Shown here piece after piece: positions 1-8,579 of a stretch of 39,095 nucleotides of DNA (position 1 is its first letter; each line of letters starts with the position of its first letter). Below the pieces are notes generated by a model. It was not told the origin of the DNA. It made no database searches and saw only the letters and a program-made list of their open reading frames with translations. The position numbers were made by a program, and so were the translations under genes. The stretch spans positions 1 to 39,095 of the forward strand of contig JACCYU010000226.1 in assembly GCA_013696315.1 (NCBI GenBank), written 5' to 3'. The DNA is from Gammaproteobacteria bacterium. GTDB taxonomy: Bacteria > Pseudomonadota > Gammaproteobacteria > JACCYU01.

Positions 1-309
1 GACTCCGCTGTATCGCGCGACGGGTTGCCGCAGTCGTGCGGGCGCTGCCGTGTAAAACCTGACCCATTGCTCATCTCTCCAGATATGACGATCCAATGTA
101 CCACTACACTGCGGGACTAAACAACTAACCTGCCCGTGGAAGTCGCACATGGCGGCGGCACAAGTACCAGGCTCGGCACATGGAAATGCGATAGCGCGAT
201 AGCGCCGCGTGAGCGATGGCGTGTGCGCGTGTGGCGAGCGGCTGCCGGAGCCTGCGCCGTATTGGTGAAATGGGGAACGAAGTCTCGCACCCGCACGTCC
301 GCGGGCGGC
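1..309. other. Left edge without a supported gene
   Basis: I see no convincing gene here. Frame 1 on the plus strand is open from the window edge to a stop near 118-120, so the tail of a gene starting outside the window cannot be excluded, but its roughly 39 residues resemble no family I know. The 8-base unit GCGATAGC is repeated twice in tandem at 188-203. Plus-strand open frames that continue to the right are antisense shadows of the TPR gene. Confidence 0.4.
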
Positions 310-1968
310 TCATATCCCCGCGAGTCTGAAGCCCTCGCTGTACAAATTACCAAGTTCCTTTGTGAAACCGATCGTGGTGGCGTCGCTGTGCTTGCGGTAT
401 TCGGGGAACAGGCGATTCATCTCCGCACCCGTGCGGCGCGCTTCATCGATCCGGTCGGCCAACGCCAGGCTCGCGGTGATGACATTGTATCCTCCTATGA
501 AGGTGGGCGCCTTATGCAGCACCTGCGTCGCCGCATCGATCGCCTGCTGATAGCGCCGCATGAACATATAGTTCTGCGCGCGTGCCCAGAGATAATAGAC
601 GGGGCAATGCGGATTAAAGGTGATCGCCCGCGCCAGCTCTCGTTCCGCCTCGTCCGTGCTGCCGCTGCACGAGAGACCCACGCCCAGCCAGTAATGCGTC
701 TCGGCGCCGCCCGGATCGAGCGTGACCGCCAGACGCGCCGCCCGCAGCGCTTCGTTGTGCATGCCGCTCCAGTTGCAGACCCAGCTCAGAACACCTTGCG
801 CGAGTGGCAGCTCTTTATGCAGCTTCACGGCGCGGCACGCGAGCTTGAGCGCCACGTCCAGCGATTCCCCGCGTGACCGCACGCCCAGCAGCCAGCGATA
901 GGTGTGCACGCGCGCGAGCCAGGCATACGGCTCCGCGTAGCTGGGATCGATGGCAATGGAACGCTCGTAAAACGCCTGCGCCCAGTCCAGCGCATCCAGA
1001 GTCCACAGCACATAGGCCGCATTCCCACGTCGGCAGAGCTCGTAGGCCTCCACATTATCGGTGCCCACATGAGCAAGGCGCTGATGATCATCCGCGGTCA
1101 GGCGCAATTCCAGCGCGGCGACGATGCTGTGCGTCACCTCGTCCTGCAACGCGAAGATTTCGCTTAGCTCCCGGTCGTAGCGCTCGGCCCACAGGTGGTC
1201 GCCCGAGTGCGCGTCGATAAGCTGCACGTTAATCCGCACGCAGGCGGCCGCGCGTCGCACGCTGCCTTCCAGCAGGTAACGCACGCCCAGCTCCCGGCCG
1301 ATGTCCTGCACTCGCCTGGCGACGCCCTTGTAGACGAATGCGGAATGCCGCGCGATGACAAACAGACCCGACAGCTTGGAAAGATCGGTAATCAGGTCTT
1401 CGGTGATGCCGTCGGCGAAATACTCCTGCTCGGGATCCGCGCTCATGTTGGTGAACGGCAGCACGGCGATCGAGGGTTTGTCCTCGCTCGTACGAATGAC
1501 GGACTGTGTTTCTGAAGCGGCGACGTTTGGCGGCGCAGTGTGGTGCTGATTATTCTCGACTGGATTACCGTCAGCGGGACGCGGATCGGTATGTCCGCCT
1601 TGCGTGTACCCGTCTTTAGCGCAACCGATGGCGACGGCGTAAGCGCCTTTAGGCAGGTCGATGCGTACGGGGTCATCGCGCCCCTCCGCCTCGTAGTATT
1701 CGCGCAGCTTGCCCCGCAGCCGTGCCGCTTCCACGCGCACAATGGCGTCTATCGCCGGATCGAAATCCGGCGCGCGGTCGAATACCTCCACGCCGATGGT
1801 GTAGCCCTTGAGTCGGGCGGTGTTGCCGGCCACGGTCTCGCTGACGATGAACTTGAGAAAACGGCGCTGACGCGCCGACTGCGCGAACACCGGGCTTGCG
1901 AACATTTTATTCAGCGATTGATTGATCGCCGCGATCTTCTGCCCCGAAAGCTCGCCGGATGTAGTCAT
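310..1968 (-). CDS. TolB-like / TPR protein with N-terminal winged-helix-like domain
   Basis: The 552-residue protein has three parts. Residues 1 to about 120 form the domain typical of adenylate-cyclase-associated and TPR regulators, with an ASPVFAQSARQRRFLKFIV stretch, a VFDR motif and DAIVRVEAARLR. A low-complexity linker follows. Then comes a TolB/FlgO-like domain beginning KPSIAVLPFTNMS and containing YFADGITEDLI, GVRYLLEGSVRR and HLWAERYDR. The C-terminal part is made of tetratricopeptide repeats (for example AIAIDPSYAEPYAWLARVH and ALDPGGAETHYWLG-like units). Such proteins are thought to be cytoplasmic regulators or scaffolds. No cyclase catalytic domain is present. I chose the ATG at 1968, because 29 extra upstream residues look like non-coding sequence and an AGG lies 8 bases before this ATG. 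It is the last gene of a same-strand run with the SnoaL and aldehyde dehydrogenase genes. Its ligand and targets are unknown. Confidence 0.8.
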   Translation of the reverse strand: MTTSGELSGQKIAAINQSLNKMFASPVFAQSARQRRFLKFIVSETVAGNTARLKGYTIGVEVFDRAPDFDPAIDAIVRVEAARLRGKLREYYEAEGRDDPVRIDLPKGAYAVAIGCAKDGYTQGGHTDPRPADGNPVENNQHHTAPPNVAASETQSVIRTSEDKPSIAVLPFTNMSADPEQEYFADGITEDLITDLSKLSGLFVIARHSAFVYKGVARRVQDIGRELGVRYLLEGSVRRAAACVRINVQLIDAHSGDHLWAERYDRELSEIFALQDEVTHSIVAALELRLTADDHQRLAHVGTDNVEAYELCRRGNAAYVLWTLDALDWAQAFYERSIAIDPSYAEPYAWLARVHTYRWLLGVRSRGESLDVALKLACRAVKLHKELPLAQGVLSWVCNWSGMHNEALRAARLAVTLDPGGAETHYWLGVGLSCSGSTDEAERELARAITFNPHCPVYYLWARAQNYMFMRRYQQAIDAATQVLHKAPTFIGGYNVITASLALADRIDEARRTGAEMNRLFPEYRKHSDATTIGFTKELGNLYSEGFRLAGI

Positions 1969-2017
1969 GGGCTTGACCTTGGCCAGCAAGCGATTCGTGT
2001 ACGTCTCCGCTCGCGCG

Positions 2018-2863
2018 CTACACAAAAGACGTAGCGTGAGCGCTGGTGTCAGCATTATTCATCTTTAGGCAGGCGTTACATCTCACCCACAACGTGTTGA
2101 TACGGGCCGGCGCCCAGACGCTGGTGTAGGCGCTGCTGGCGCTGGCGCCGGCGAAGAATCTTTGCATCGCGGCGCCGTGGGCTTCGCTTCTCATCAACTG
2201 CCTGGAATCATCGGGGCGCTCCCAGGCGGAGATGGTGATGGCCCGCTCGCCGATGCGCGCGGTCACCAGACCGATGAACCCCTTCATCTTCATCATTTCT
2301 CCGGCCGTCTCGCGGGACATTTGCCTGATTTCCTGCATTGATTCATCGGACAGACTCATCAGCTGCGTGACGCTGAACGCGCCGGGCTTCGCCTTGCTGC
2401 CCGACTGCACCGAGGTGCTGACACCGAACGAGAACGGTCCCAGCGCGTAAGGTTGCACCACCACTTGCAACCCAAGTTGCTCGGGAATCGCACGCGTATC
2501 GAAGTAACCGGTGACCGCGCGGACCCTGTCGTTCTCGACAGTGATGAAGTCTGCGCCCGGCAGCGTGACGGTTTTGCGGGTGGCGGGCAGGCCGAGAAAC
2601 TCGCCCGCATTCGTGCCTCTCATGATCCATTCGGCCGCGATAACGCCGGGGCGCGCCTCGGCGGCGCTGATAATCTCGAACGACAGGTCTGGAAACGCGG
2701 CCCACAGCGACGTTGCGTTCGCGGTGATCGCGGCGCCGGTCAGCTCGCCTGCCGTCGTCGGGTCACGGTAGGTGCCACTTGGCGCGAATACATCCGCCAA
2801 GGCATCGGGATCATGCCGGTTCCAGGCGTCGAAGTATTGGTTTGCGACATCGATGGCATTCAT
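2018..2863 (-). CDS. SnoaL-like protein with C-terminal ABM-like domain
   Basis: The N-terminal 130 residues are a SnoaL/NTF2-like fold: ANQYFDAWNRHDPDAL, GTYRDPTTAGELTG, a WAAFPDLSFEI segment and VTLPGADFITVENDRV are the usual strands and helix of the polyketide-cyclase-like superfamily. Residues from about 155 on (FSVTQLMSLSDESM, GFIGLVTARIGERAITISAWERPDD) look like a ferredoxin-like antibiotic-biosynthesis-monooxygenase (ABM) half. The tail carries WAPARINTLWVRCNAC, with two cysteines that could bind metal. I use the internal ATG at 2863, because AGGAGG lies just upstream; a start at 2926 would add 21 basic residues. No signal peptide is seen, so it is cytoplasmic. The substrate is unknown. 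A second SnoaL-like protein, secreted, lies two genes upstream, which suggests related small-molecule chemistry with the aldehyde dehydrogenase between them. Confidence 0.75.
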   Translation of the reverse strand: MNAIDVANQYFDAWNRHDPDALADVFAPSGTYRDPTTAGELTGAAITANATSLWAAFPDLSFEIISAAEARPGVIAAEWIMRGTNAGEFLGLPATRKTVTLPGADFITVENDRVRAVTGYFDTRAIPEQLGLQVVVQPYALGPFSFGVSTSVQSGSKAKPGAFSVTQLMSLSDESMQEIRQMSRETAGEMMKMKGFIGLVTARIGERAITISAWERPDDSRQLMRSEAHGAAMQRFFAGASASSAYTSVWAPARINTLWVRCNACLKMNNADTSAHATSFV

Positions 2864-3081
2864 AACGGCCCTCCTGCGCTTTGCGTACCGATCATACGTA
2901 GGTCGCCAATCCTTTGGCGACATCATGTCTGCTAAGGATACCGGCCCACCAGTACTAATAAGGTATGGTTAGCCATCCATGGCCCGGCCGCGGCGTTGCT
3001 GGAAGCCCCTTCGCGACCCTCCCTGGCCGGGCGTTCTGTCCTCAGGAAACGACACATTAAGTATCGTTTTCTTTATCCGGC

Positions 3082-4839
3082 TCACCCCCGTATCGCCGCC
3101 ATCACGATGCCGGGTAAGGGCTTCCAGTCGGCATGCTCCTCCAGCTTGACCAGCTTCGGCAGCAGCTTGTGCGTGGTGCGATGGCTAGGAAAATAGCCAG
3201 GCTTCGGGAACGTCGTCAACGGCGCGCGCATCACCACTTTTTCGATGCCGTCCAGCATGGCCGTGTTGTGCACGAAACCGCGGCCACTCTGGATATTCTG
3301 CGGTGTCGAACCGGGATACGCGCCCCACGGCGGCGCGGCGAAGACGAACGACAGCCCGGAGAAACCATTGACCGCCACCGTGCCGTAACGCAGCTTCGCA
3401 ATGGCTTCTTCCACGGCTTTGCCGATCACCGGATCCTTCAGAGACCTGGGATGCACGACCAGGGTTACGGACAGCGTACCCCACAACGTGTTATTGGCGA
3501 AGTCCACGGCACGATCCAGAAACTCGACCGGATCGGCGCTGCCCAGCCGCGTTTCAGCGAGGATGGCGCAGAATGGCTCCTGCGAAAACAGCGGCTCGTC
3601 GCACGCGCCAGCGTCCAGACCGCCGATGAAAGTCCACGGCAGCGCGCCGGCCTGTTGCCTGCCGATCTGTGCGGGCTGCACGCGGCCGTGCGTGAACGCC
3701 GCCCAGCGGTCTTCCGCGCCGGGATAATACGCCTTACGTGGCGGCACCTTCTCGCACACGTCTTTGATCCAGCGCATAAACGCTTCGCTGCCGGCCCAGC
3801 CATGCGGCGTCACCAGCATCTTGGCGGCGTTGCACAGGAACGAGGCGTTCATCACGAAGTAGCTGGCCACATCCTGCGCCTGGAAGCGCAGTTCTTTGTC
3901 CGTGTAAGGGCCGGGCACCACAATGACGGGCGAAATGTTACCGAGCTCCGAGGTAATCGGTTTTTTCAGCAGCGGCTGATGCAGGCGCTTGCGCTCGTCC
4001 TGTTGCGGCCCCGGCGGCCCCCACACGATCTGATCGTGCGTGTGGTCGGAACCGGTGATATGCACCTCGTCGATGTCGCGATCATTGACGAGGTAACGGC
4101 CCTCGCCCGCGCCGCCATAACACACGCACAGGAAATTTTGTCCAATCGCCTTGGCAAACGCCTCTTCCAGCAGCGGACCCAGATACGCGTTCACCGGGTT
4201 CATCTTGAGCAGGCACACTTTGCCCTCGTTGAACAGTTTGGTGATGACGTCCATCGCGCCAATGGCGGCGATGTTACCCGCGCCCAGCACCAGTACCACG
4301 CAGCCGTCGTGATCGGGCTGTTTGTAAAAGCGCGCGCGGGTCTCGTGCAGCGCGCCCTCGTCGATGCCGGTTTGCATGTGCACGTCGACCGTCATGTTTT
4401 TGAACAACAGGCCGTCGATGGCATTGCCCGGAAATACGCGCACCGCCAGGCGCCCGTCGGGCAGATGTGCGACCGGACCGATGGCGGTGTTGCCGGTCTT
4501 ATCCAGCGCCGCGAGCTGTTCGCGGATCAGGCGCAGCTGTCGCACCACGCCCCACGGACCGGTGGACCATTCTTCCGCTTCCAGCGGCGTTCCGGGCGCG
4601 ATGCCTTTGGCCTCGCAGCCGGCGTGAACCATCCGTTCCGCTACGCGCAGGTAGCCTTGCTGCATGGCCCGCGCAAGCGCGATGCGCTGTTGCAGCGGCA
4701 AGTGGACGAACGCCGTCGCGCCGTCGCGCAGCCTTGCCACGGCCGCGTCCATCTCGGACTCGCTGGACGGCGGCGGCGCGGGCACCGATGATTGGGCAGG
4801 ATAACTCGCAAAATCCGGCAGCTCTGGAACTGCGCTCAT
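3082..4839 (-). CDS. Atypical aldehyde dehydrogenase-fold protein
   Basis: The protein is 585 residues, longer than usual aldehyde dehydrogenases (about 480-500). The family core is visible. A nucleotide-binding segment holds VVLVLGAGNIAAIGAMDV and KVCLLKMNPVNA. EVHITGSDHTHD is the strand that normally reads FTGS. SELGNISPVIV carries the general-base glutamate (Glu298), and ASFLCNAAKMLVT holds the expected catalytic cysteine (Cys336) in place of the usual GQxC context. Near the end, PPWGAYPGSTPQNIQSGRG replaces the normal C-terminal substrate region. It would oxidise an aldehyde, or reduce an acyl group, with NAD(P); the substrate is unknown. The start at 4839 is supported by GGAGG 8 bases upstream; the reading frame extends 26 further residues without support. 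It lies between two SnoaL-like genes on the same strand, with gaps of 85 and 218 bases. Confidence 0.8.
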   Translation of the reverse strand: MSAVPELPDFASYPAQSSVPAPPPSSESEMDAAVARLRDGATAFVHLPLQQRIALARAMQQGYLRVAERMVHAGCEAKGIAPGTPLEAEEWSTGPWGVVRQLRLIREQLAALDKTGNTAIGPVAHLPDGRLAVRVFPGNAIDGLLFKNMTVDVHMQTGIDEGALHETRARFYKQPDHDGCVVLVLGAGNIAAIGAMDVITKLFNEGKVCLLKMNPVNAYLGPLLEEAFAKAIGQNFLCVCYGGAGEGRYLVNDRDIDEVHITGSDHTHDQIVWGPPGPQQDERKRLHQPLLKKPITSELGNISPVIVVPGPYTDKELRFQAQDVASYFVMNASFLCNAAKMLVTPHGWAGSEAFMRWIKDVCEKVPPRKAYYPGAEDRWAAFTHGRVQPAQIGRQQAGALPWTFIGGLDAGACDEPLFSQEPFCAILAETRLGSADPVEFLDRAVDFANNTLWGTLSVTLVVHPRSLKDPVIGKAVEEAIAKLRYGTVAVNGFSGLSFVFAAPPWGAYPGSTPQNIQSGRGFVHNTAMLDGIEKVVMRAPLTTFPKPGYFPSHRTTHKLLPKLVKLEEHADWKPLPGIVMAAIRG

Positions 4840-4924
4840 GACTTTCGCCTCCGCCTGACTCAGTAGAATGATTGCGACGCCAACGCGCGAGGACAGCCGA
4901 CGCCGCCCTCGCCGCAAGCGGATT

Positions 4925-5467
4925 TTACTCCGCGCGCGCCTGCGGATTCTCGTCCGGAGGCGGAATCACACCGATCTGTGTGAGCAACGCCATCTGATCG
5001 TAGTACGCGCTGGTCGACACGATCCTGCCGTCTTTCCACTCCTGAAAATCCGCGCCCGGCACGGTGAATGACTTGCCTGAGGGCTTCTTGCCCGCCAGCT
5101 GACCGCCGGGGAAGGGTTTGGTCCATGTGCCAGTGATCACCCACTGCTCCGCCAGCGTGTCCTCGTCTACCGGATCCGCGCTCACGACTGTGACCTTGAA
5201 GTCCGGAATGGCGGTAAACAGGCCGCCGACCCACTGCGCCAACGCTTCGCCGGACAATTTTCCTGTGCCCGGATTCGAGTAGGTGCCGTTCTCGCCATAG
5301 AAAGCGACCAGCGCCGGCACGTCATGGCTATTCCACGTCGCCTTGTAATCATTGAAAGCCTGCATCAGATCATCGTCGGCAACGCCAGGCGTTGTCGAAG
5401 CCATCCAGACCAGCATGGCGCATAATCCCGAGGTCAGCACGTTTCGTTTAAATATCGTAGTTTTCAT
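4925..5467 (-). CDS. Secreted SnoaL-like protein
   Basis: This is a 180-residue protein with a clear signal peptide: a basic start (MKTTIFKR), a hydrophobic core around LCAMLVWMAS and a likely cleavage after TPGVA. The mature part is a single SnoaL/NTF2-like domain: AFNDYKATWNSHDVPALVAF, GTYSNPGTGKLSGEAL, TAIPDFKVTVVSA and FTVPGADFQEW. These elements line up one by one with the first domain of the cytoplasmic SnoaL protein at 2018-2863, so the two look like paralogues. GGAG lies upstream of the ATG. It may be the first gene of a minus-strand unit running through the aldehyde dehydrogenase to the second SnoaL gene. Its ligand is unknown; the periplasm is the expected location. Confidence 0.78.
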   Translation of the reverse strand: MKTTIFKRNVLTSGLCAMLVWMASTTPGVADDDLMQAFNDYKATWNSHDVPALVAFYGENGTYSNPGTGKLSGEALAQWVGGLFTAIPDFKVTVVSADPVDEDTLAEQWVITGTWTKPFPGGQLAGKKPSGKSFTVPGADFQEWKDGRIVSTSAYYDQMALLTQIGVIPPPDENPQARAE

Positions 5468-5660
5468 AGCACTTATTCTCCGTAAATCCTTAAGCCCCGC
5501 CGCATCTTCGGCGTTCTCGAAGTATGTGCGCCGACCCTGTGGCGGAGTAGTTTCTAACCGTTACTAACCTCCGCACGAGGCCACGGGCTGAATTCCGGCG
5601 TAAAGACGCTACAATCTGTGTAAGAAAAGTTTTCGAGCGAGAGGTGCGAAGCCGCCCGCG

Positions 5661-5762
5661 GACGACGTTATTTCCACCGTCACCACCCACGTCCGCCGGA
5701 TCTACGACAAGCTCGGCGTGCACAACAAAATCGAGCTGATGAACAGGCTGTTGAGCGCCTGA
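5661..5762 (+). pseudogene. Remnant: C-terminal tail of a LuxR-type regulator
   Basis: In this frame the sequence reads ISTVTTHVRRIYDKLGVHN and then KIELMNRLLSA before a TGA stop. This is the recognition helix and last helix of a LuxR/GerE DNA-binding domain, which usually reads TVKTHxRRIYxKLxV. The first half of the helix-turn-helix (the KEIA part) and any receiver or sensor domain are missing. The preceding codons, about 5643-5660, no longer look like the family, and no start or ribosome binding site is present. I read this as the surviving end of a deleted regulator gene. It is the only coding trace in the 339-base gap between the secreted SnoaL gene and the glycosidase remnant. Confidence 0.65.
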
Positions 5763-5806
5763 GCGTTCAACGGATCGCATCAAGGCGCGGCGCCTGCCCA
5801 TTGCTG

Positions 5807-6993
5807 TCAACGACCCGGTACGATTGCCGAACGATTGTCGGATCCTTGGCTCCGGCTCGATGAGGAACAGGTTTCTTGTGTCGCCGCCAACCGCGCGATG
5901 CGATCGAAGAACGCCTTTTTCCGTGCGGTGTTGATGTGCCAGTTAACGGGCAGATACTGAAAGCCGTCGTGGTAATTGCGCAGGCCGCCGTCGTGATAGC
6001 CCCACGATGCCCCGTTGCTGACCGCGGCATTCAAGTTCTCGATATTTTCGGAATCCTCGTTGAAGACAATCGGTTTGGGTTCCGCGCGGTACGCGGCGGT
6101 GGCCTTGATCGCTTCGATCATGGCTGCAATCTGGCGGGCGGTCTGATCGTTGCCGTGCACGGTAATGTAGTCGCCTTGACGGATGACGGCATCGGGCGGG
6201 ATGACGCCGCCGCGAAAGCTGGTGGAAACCTTGAGACGACCTCCGGCACGCGCCTGCACCCGCGCGATCAGCGTGTGTATGTTGTCCATTTTCAGAACCG
6301 ACTTGTCGTAGCCGTTGGTGGCCTCGTTGTTGATCTCGATCAGGACGTTGCGGTAGCCCTGCTCCAGCACCCAGTCGGTCATGTTATCGGCGGCGCGTAG
6401 CACCGCGTCATCGCTGACGAACCGGTCTTCCTGGTGCTGATAGAAATATTGCAGAATCACCACCATGCCGTGCCGGTCGGCGGCGCGAATGACCTTGCCG
6501 GCACGGTGCAGCCACGCCGGCTTCAACGAACCATCCGGCTTGAATGCGGATACATTCCACGGGTGCCCGGGCGTACCGTGCTAGAACGGATTGCCGCCCT
6601 GCATGCCAAGCGTGAAAGCGTTGAGACCTTTGTCGGCGTAGGTATTCAACGCCGCGATGAATTCGCGGGTATTGCGCTCGGCGTCCCACTCACCCGTATC
6701 GGGATACTTCCAGATATCGTGTCCGGATTTTCGTCATCGAAGATGGCGATGGCCATGCGGCTGTTCATCAGCCGTCCCTCAATACGCGTACCGGGATAAG
6801 TCGCGGCGCCATTGATCGTGAAGTCCACGCCCGAGATGCCAACCACCGTGTCCGCGCGAACAGCCTCCGCTGCATGGCCGCTGACCGCCAGCGCCAGCAG
6901 CAGAACTAGCCAATGCGAAACGTAGTGCCCGGGACGTGCAAGCGACAATGCGGCTTCCATCGAAACCTTCCCAGTCATTGGCGAGCGGCGCAC
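5807..6993 (-). pseudogene. Broken clan GH-A-like glycoside hydrolase
   Basis: One secreted glycosidase gene is split by two lesions. The first part, from about 6960 or 6993, encodes a signal peptide (HWLVLLLALAVSGHAAEAVRA) and a start-of-domain segment FTINGAATYPGTRIEGR. The frame is then lost near the T4 run at 6728-6731 (A4 on the coding strand). Adding one base restores GHDIWKYPDTGEWDAERN and FTLGMQGGNPF. An in-frame TAG at 6581-6583 follows, after which HGTPGHPWN leads into the last part, intact to 5807. That part has IEINNEA and PIVFNEDSEN, placed as the acid/base and nucleophile glutamates of a clan-A barrel. The closest description is cellulase-like or GH5-like, and the substrate cannot be told. 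The premature stop is a substitution, so sequencing slippage alone does not explain the damage. Confidence 0.72.
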
Positions 6994-7012
6994 GCCAGCG
7001 CCGCCGAGCGCA

Positions 7013-7225
7013 CTAATTCTTTTCCAGCTGGATCTTGCCGTCGATCCTGAAATTCAGGTTCAGCGACGGGATCTCCAGGGTCATGACCGCCGGCAGTTTT
7101 TCATCGCCCTTCAGTTTGCCGGACGCCAGCGCCGCATCGACTTCTTTTTCGATTTCCCGCTGCGAAGTGACGCCGACCTTTTTCAGGAACTTGCGGATCT
7201 GCATATTCAGGGTGTCTTCGTTCAT
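7013..7225 (-). CDS. DUF6494 family small protein
   Basis: This is a 70-residue protein starting MNEDTLNMQIRKFLKKVGV, followed by a helical SQREIEKEVDAALASGKL segment and a C-terminal beta segment (MTLEIPSLNLNFRIDGKI) ending in QLEKN. I recognise this as the DUF6494 family, whose members have the same size and the same opening. The function is unknown. The ATG at 7225 is preceded by GAGGA with a 7-base spacer; a longer reading frame from 7378 would overlap the end of the cyclopropane synthase and is not supported. It lies 38 bases downstream of the restored stop of that gene on the same strand, so the two are probably co-transcribed. Confidence 0.8.
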   Translation of the reverse strand: MNEDTLNMQIRKFLKKVGVTSQREIEKEVDAALASGKLKGDEKLPAVMTLEIPSLNLNFRIDGKIQLEKN

Positions 7226-7235
7226 GATCGTGTCC

Positions 7236-8339
7236 TCATCTGTAAAATCGCCCGCTTGATCGGTCAGCATACACGGGTATAGGCGCCGGCCCGACCTCCG
7301 GGCGCCAGCACCACCTGCCATAGCTGAATGTGCCGCGCCCGGAACGCGCCCGCGCATGACAGCAGATAAAACTTCCACATGCGGTAGAAACGTTCACCGT
7401 AGCGCACCTCGAGATGATGCGGTCAAAATTGGCGAACCACGCCATCAGAGTCTTATCGTAATACGCGCCGAAATTATGGACGTCCTCGACGATAAACAGT
7501 TTCTCGGCCGCGCGCGCGATCTGCGCCATCGACGGCAGATCGCCGTTGGGGAAAATGTATCTGGCGATCCACGGATCGACGCGCGTGGTGGTGGCGTTAT
7601 CGCCAATGCTTTGTAACAGAAATAAACCGTTGTCGCGCAGGCAGCGGAGTGCGACGCGCATGTAGCGGCGATGATTACGGTGGCCGACGTGCTCGAACAT
7701 GCCAAGCGATATCACGCGGTCAAACGGCTCGTCGATTTCGCGATAGTCCAGCACGCGGATCTCGACCGGCAGCCCGGCGCATACCTGCCGCGCGTACTCC
7801 GCCTGGGGCTTTGAAGTGTTGATACCGACCACTTCGGCACCATATTCCTGCGCGGCGAATTTGGCGACGCTGCCCCAGCCGCAGCCGATGTCCAGCACGG
7901 GCATGCCGGGTGTGAGGCCGATCTTGCGGCACACCAGCTCGAGCTTGGCCTGCTGCGCATCGTCGAGGTTCGTTGCGTCACGCCAGTAGCCGCAGGTGCA
8001 TACCATGCGGCGGTCGAGCATCTGCCGGAAAAAATCGTTGCCGAGATCATAATGCGTCGGCGCGGCTTCGCTGCGTCGCGGCCTGGTGCGGAGATTTTGC
8101 ACCCTGGCATGCACCACCGGCAGCAGCAGCTTTAACGGATTGAGCTTTTCGTGCAGACGCGCGCCCAGCAGCAGGCACACGAGTTCATCGAGGCGCTCGA
8201 CGTCCCACCAGCCGTCCATGTACGATTCACCAAGCCCCAGCGAACCCTCGGCGATGGCCCGCCGGTAGACGCCATCGTTGGGGATATGCATATCCCAGCC
8301 GCGGCTGCCGTCGATCTCGATGTCCGCGAGCGCGAGCAC
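7236..8339 (-). CDS. cfa: Cyclopropane fatty acid synthase, frameshifted near the end
   Basis: The enzyme adds a methylene bridge from S-adenosylmethionine to unsaturated acyl chains of membrane phospholipids. EGSLGLGESYMDGWW, HYDLGNDFF, VLDIGCGWGS (S-adenosylmethionine site), GMFEHVG, and WIARYIFPNGDLPS are diagnostic. After FANFDR (near 7419-7422) the frame changes. The +1 frame continues EVRYGERFYRMWKFYLLSC, then AGAFRARHIQLWQVVLAPGG, and stops at 7264, exactly the expected C-terminus. One added C on the coding strand would give FDRHHLEVRYGERF and a protein of about 358 residues. As encoded, the last 60 or so residues are out of frame, including the AGAFRAR region, so activity is doubtful. 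The start is uncertain: GTG at 8339 is the first usable codon, without a clear ribosome site, and it omits some 10 usual N-terminal residues. Assembly error is possible. Confidence 0.8.
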   Translation of the reverse strand: MLALADIEIDGSRGWDMHIPNDGVYRRAIAEGSLGLGESYMDGWWDVERLDELVCLLLGARLHEKLNPLKLLLPVVHARVQNLRTRPRRSEAAPTHYDLGNDFFRQMLDRRMVCTCGYWRDATNLDDAQQAKLELVCRKIGLTPGMPVLDIGCGWGSVAKFAAQEYGAEVVGINTSKPQAEYARQVCAGLPVEIRVLDYREIDEPFDRVISLGMFEHVGHRNHRRYMRVALRCLRDNGLFLLQSIGDNATTTRVDPWIARYIFPNGDLPSMAQIARAAEKLFIVEDVHNFGAYYDKTLMAWFANFDRIISRCATVNVSTACGSFICCHARARSGRGTFSYGRWCWRPEVGPAPIPVYADRSSGRFYR

Positions 8340-8483
8340 TTCTGCGGCTTTTGAGATTACTCATCGGTGTTTATGTAAAAATAATCAGCGGGATGCGTTG
8401 CTGAAACGAAAGCCCGGAGCGGCGGTCAACTACCCTGGAACACACGTGCCAACCACCGTTTTCCCAAGTTTATTGAAGAGCGG

Positions 8484-8526
8484 CCAAAAATAAAAAGGCG
8501 CGGCGTAACGAAGCATCGGCCGCGCC
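8484..8526 (-). terminator. Minus-strand intrinsic terminator-like hairpin
   Basis: GGCGCGGC at 8497-8504 pairs perfectly with GCCGCGCC at 8519-8526 (14-base loop). Read on the minus strand, the stem is followed at once by TTTTTATTTTT. That is the form of a factor-independent terminator for leftward transcription. No annotated minus-strand gene ends just to its right, so it would stop antisense transcripts coming out of xseB-ispA before cfa. Confidence 0.55.
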
Positions 8527-8579
8527 AGCGCGGGACGACCATGTTATCTTGACGCCATCACAATGCACCGGAATTTCTT

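Noticed and set aside
136-876. Open frame of 246 codons on the plus strand
   Set aside because: Antisense to the TPR gene, without a ribosome site or recognisable domain.
3133-4791. Open frame of 552 codons on the plus strand
   Set aside because: It is exactly opposite the aldehyde dehydrogenase gene, its product is rich in Arg/His/Gln and resembles no family, and GC-rich coding DNA often leaves such antisense frames.
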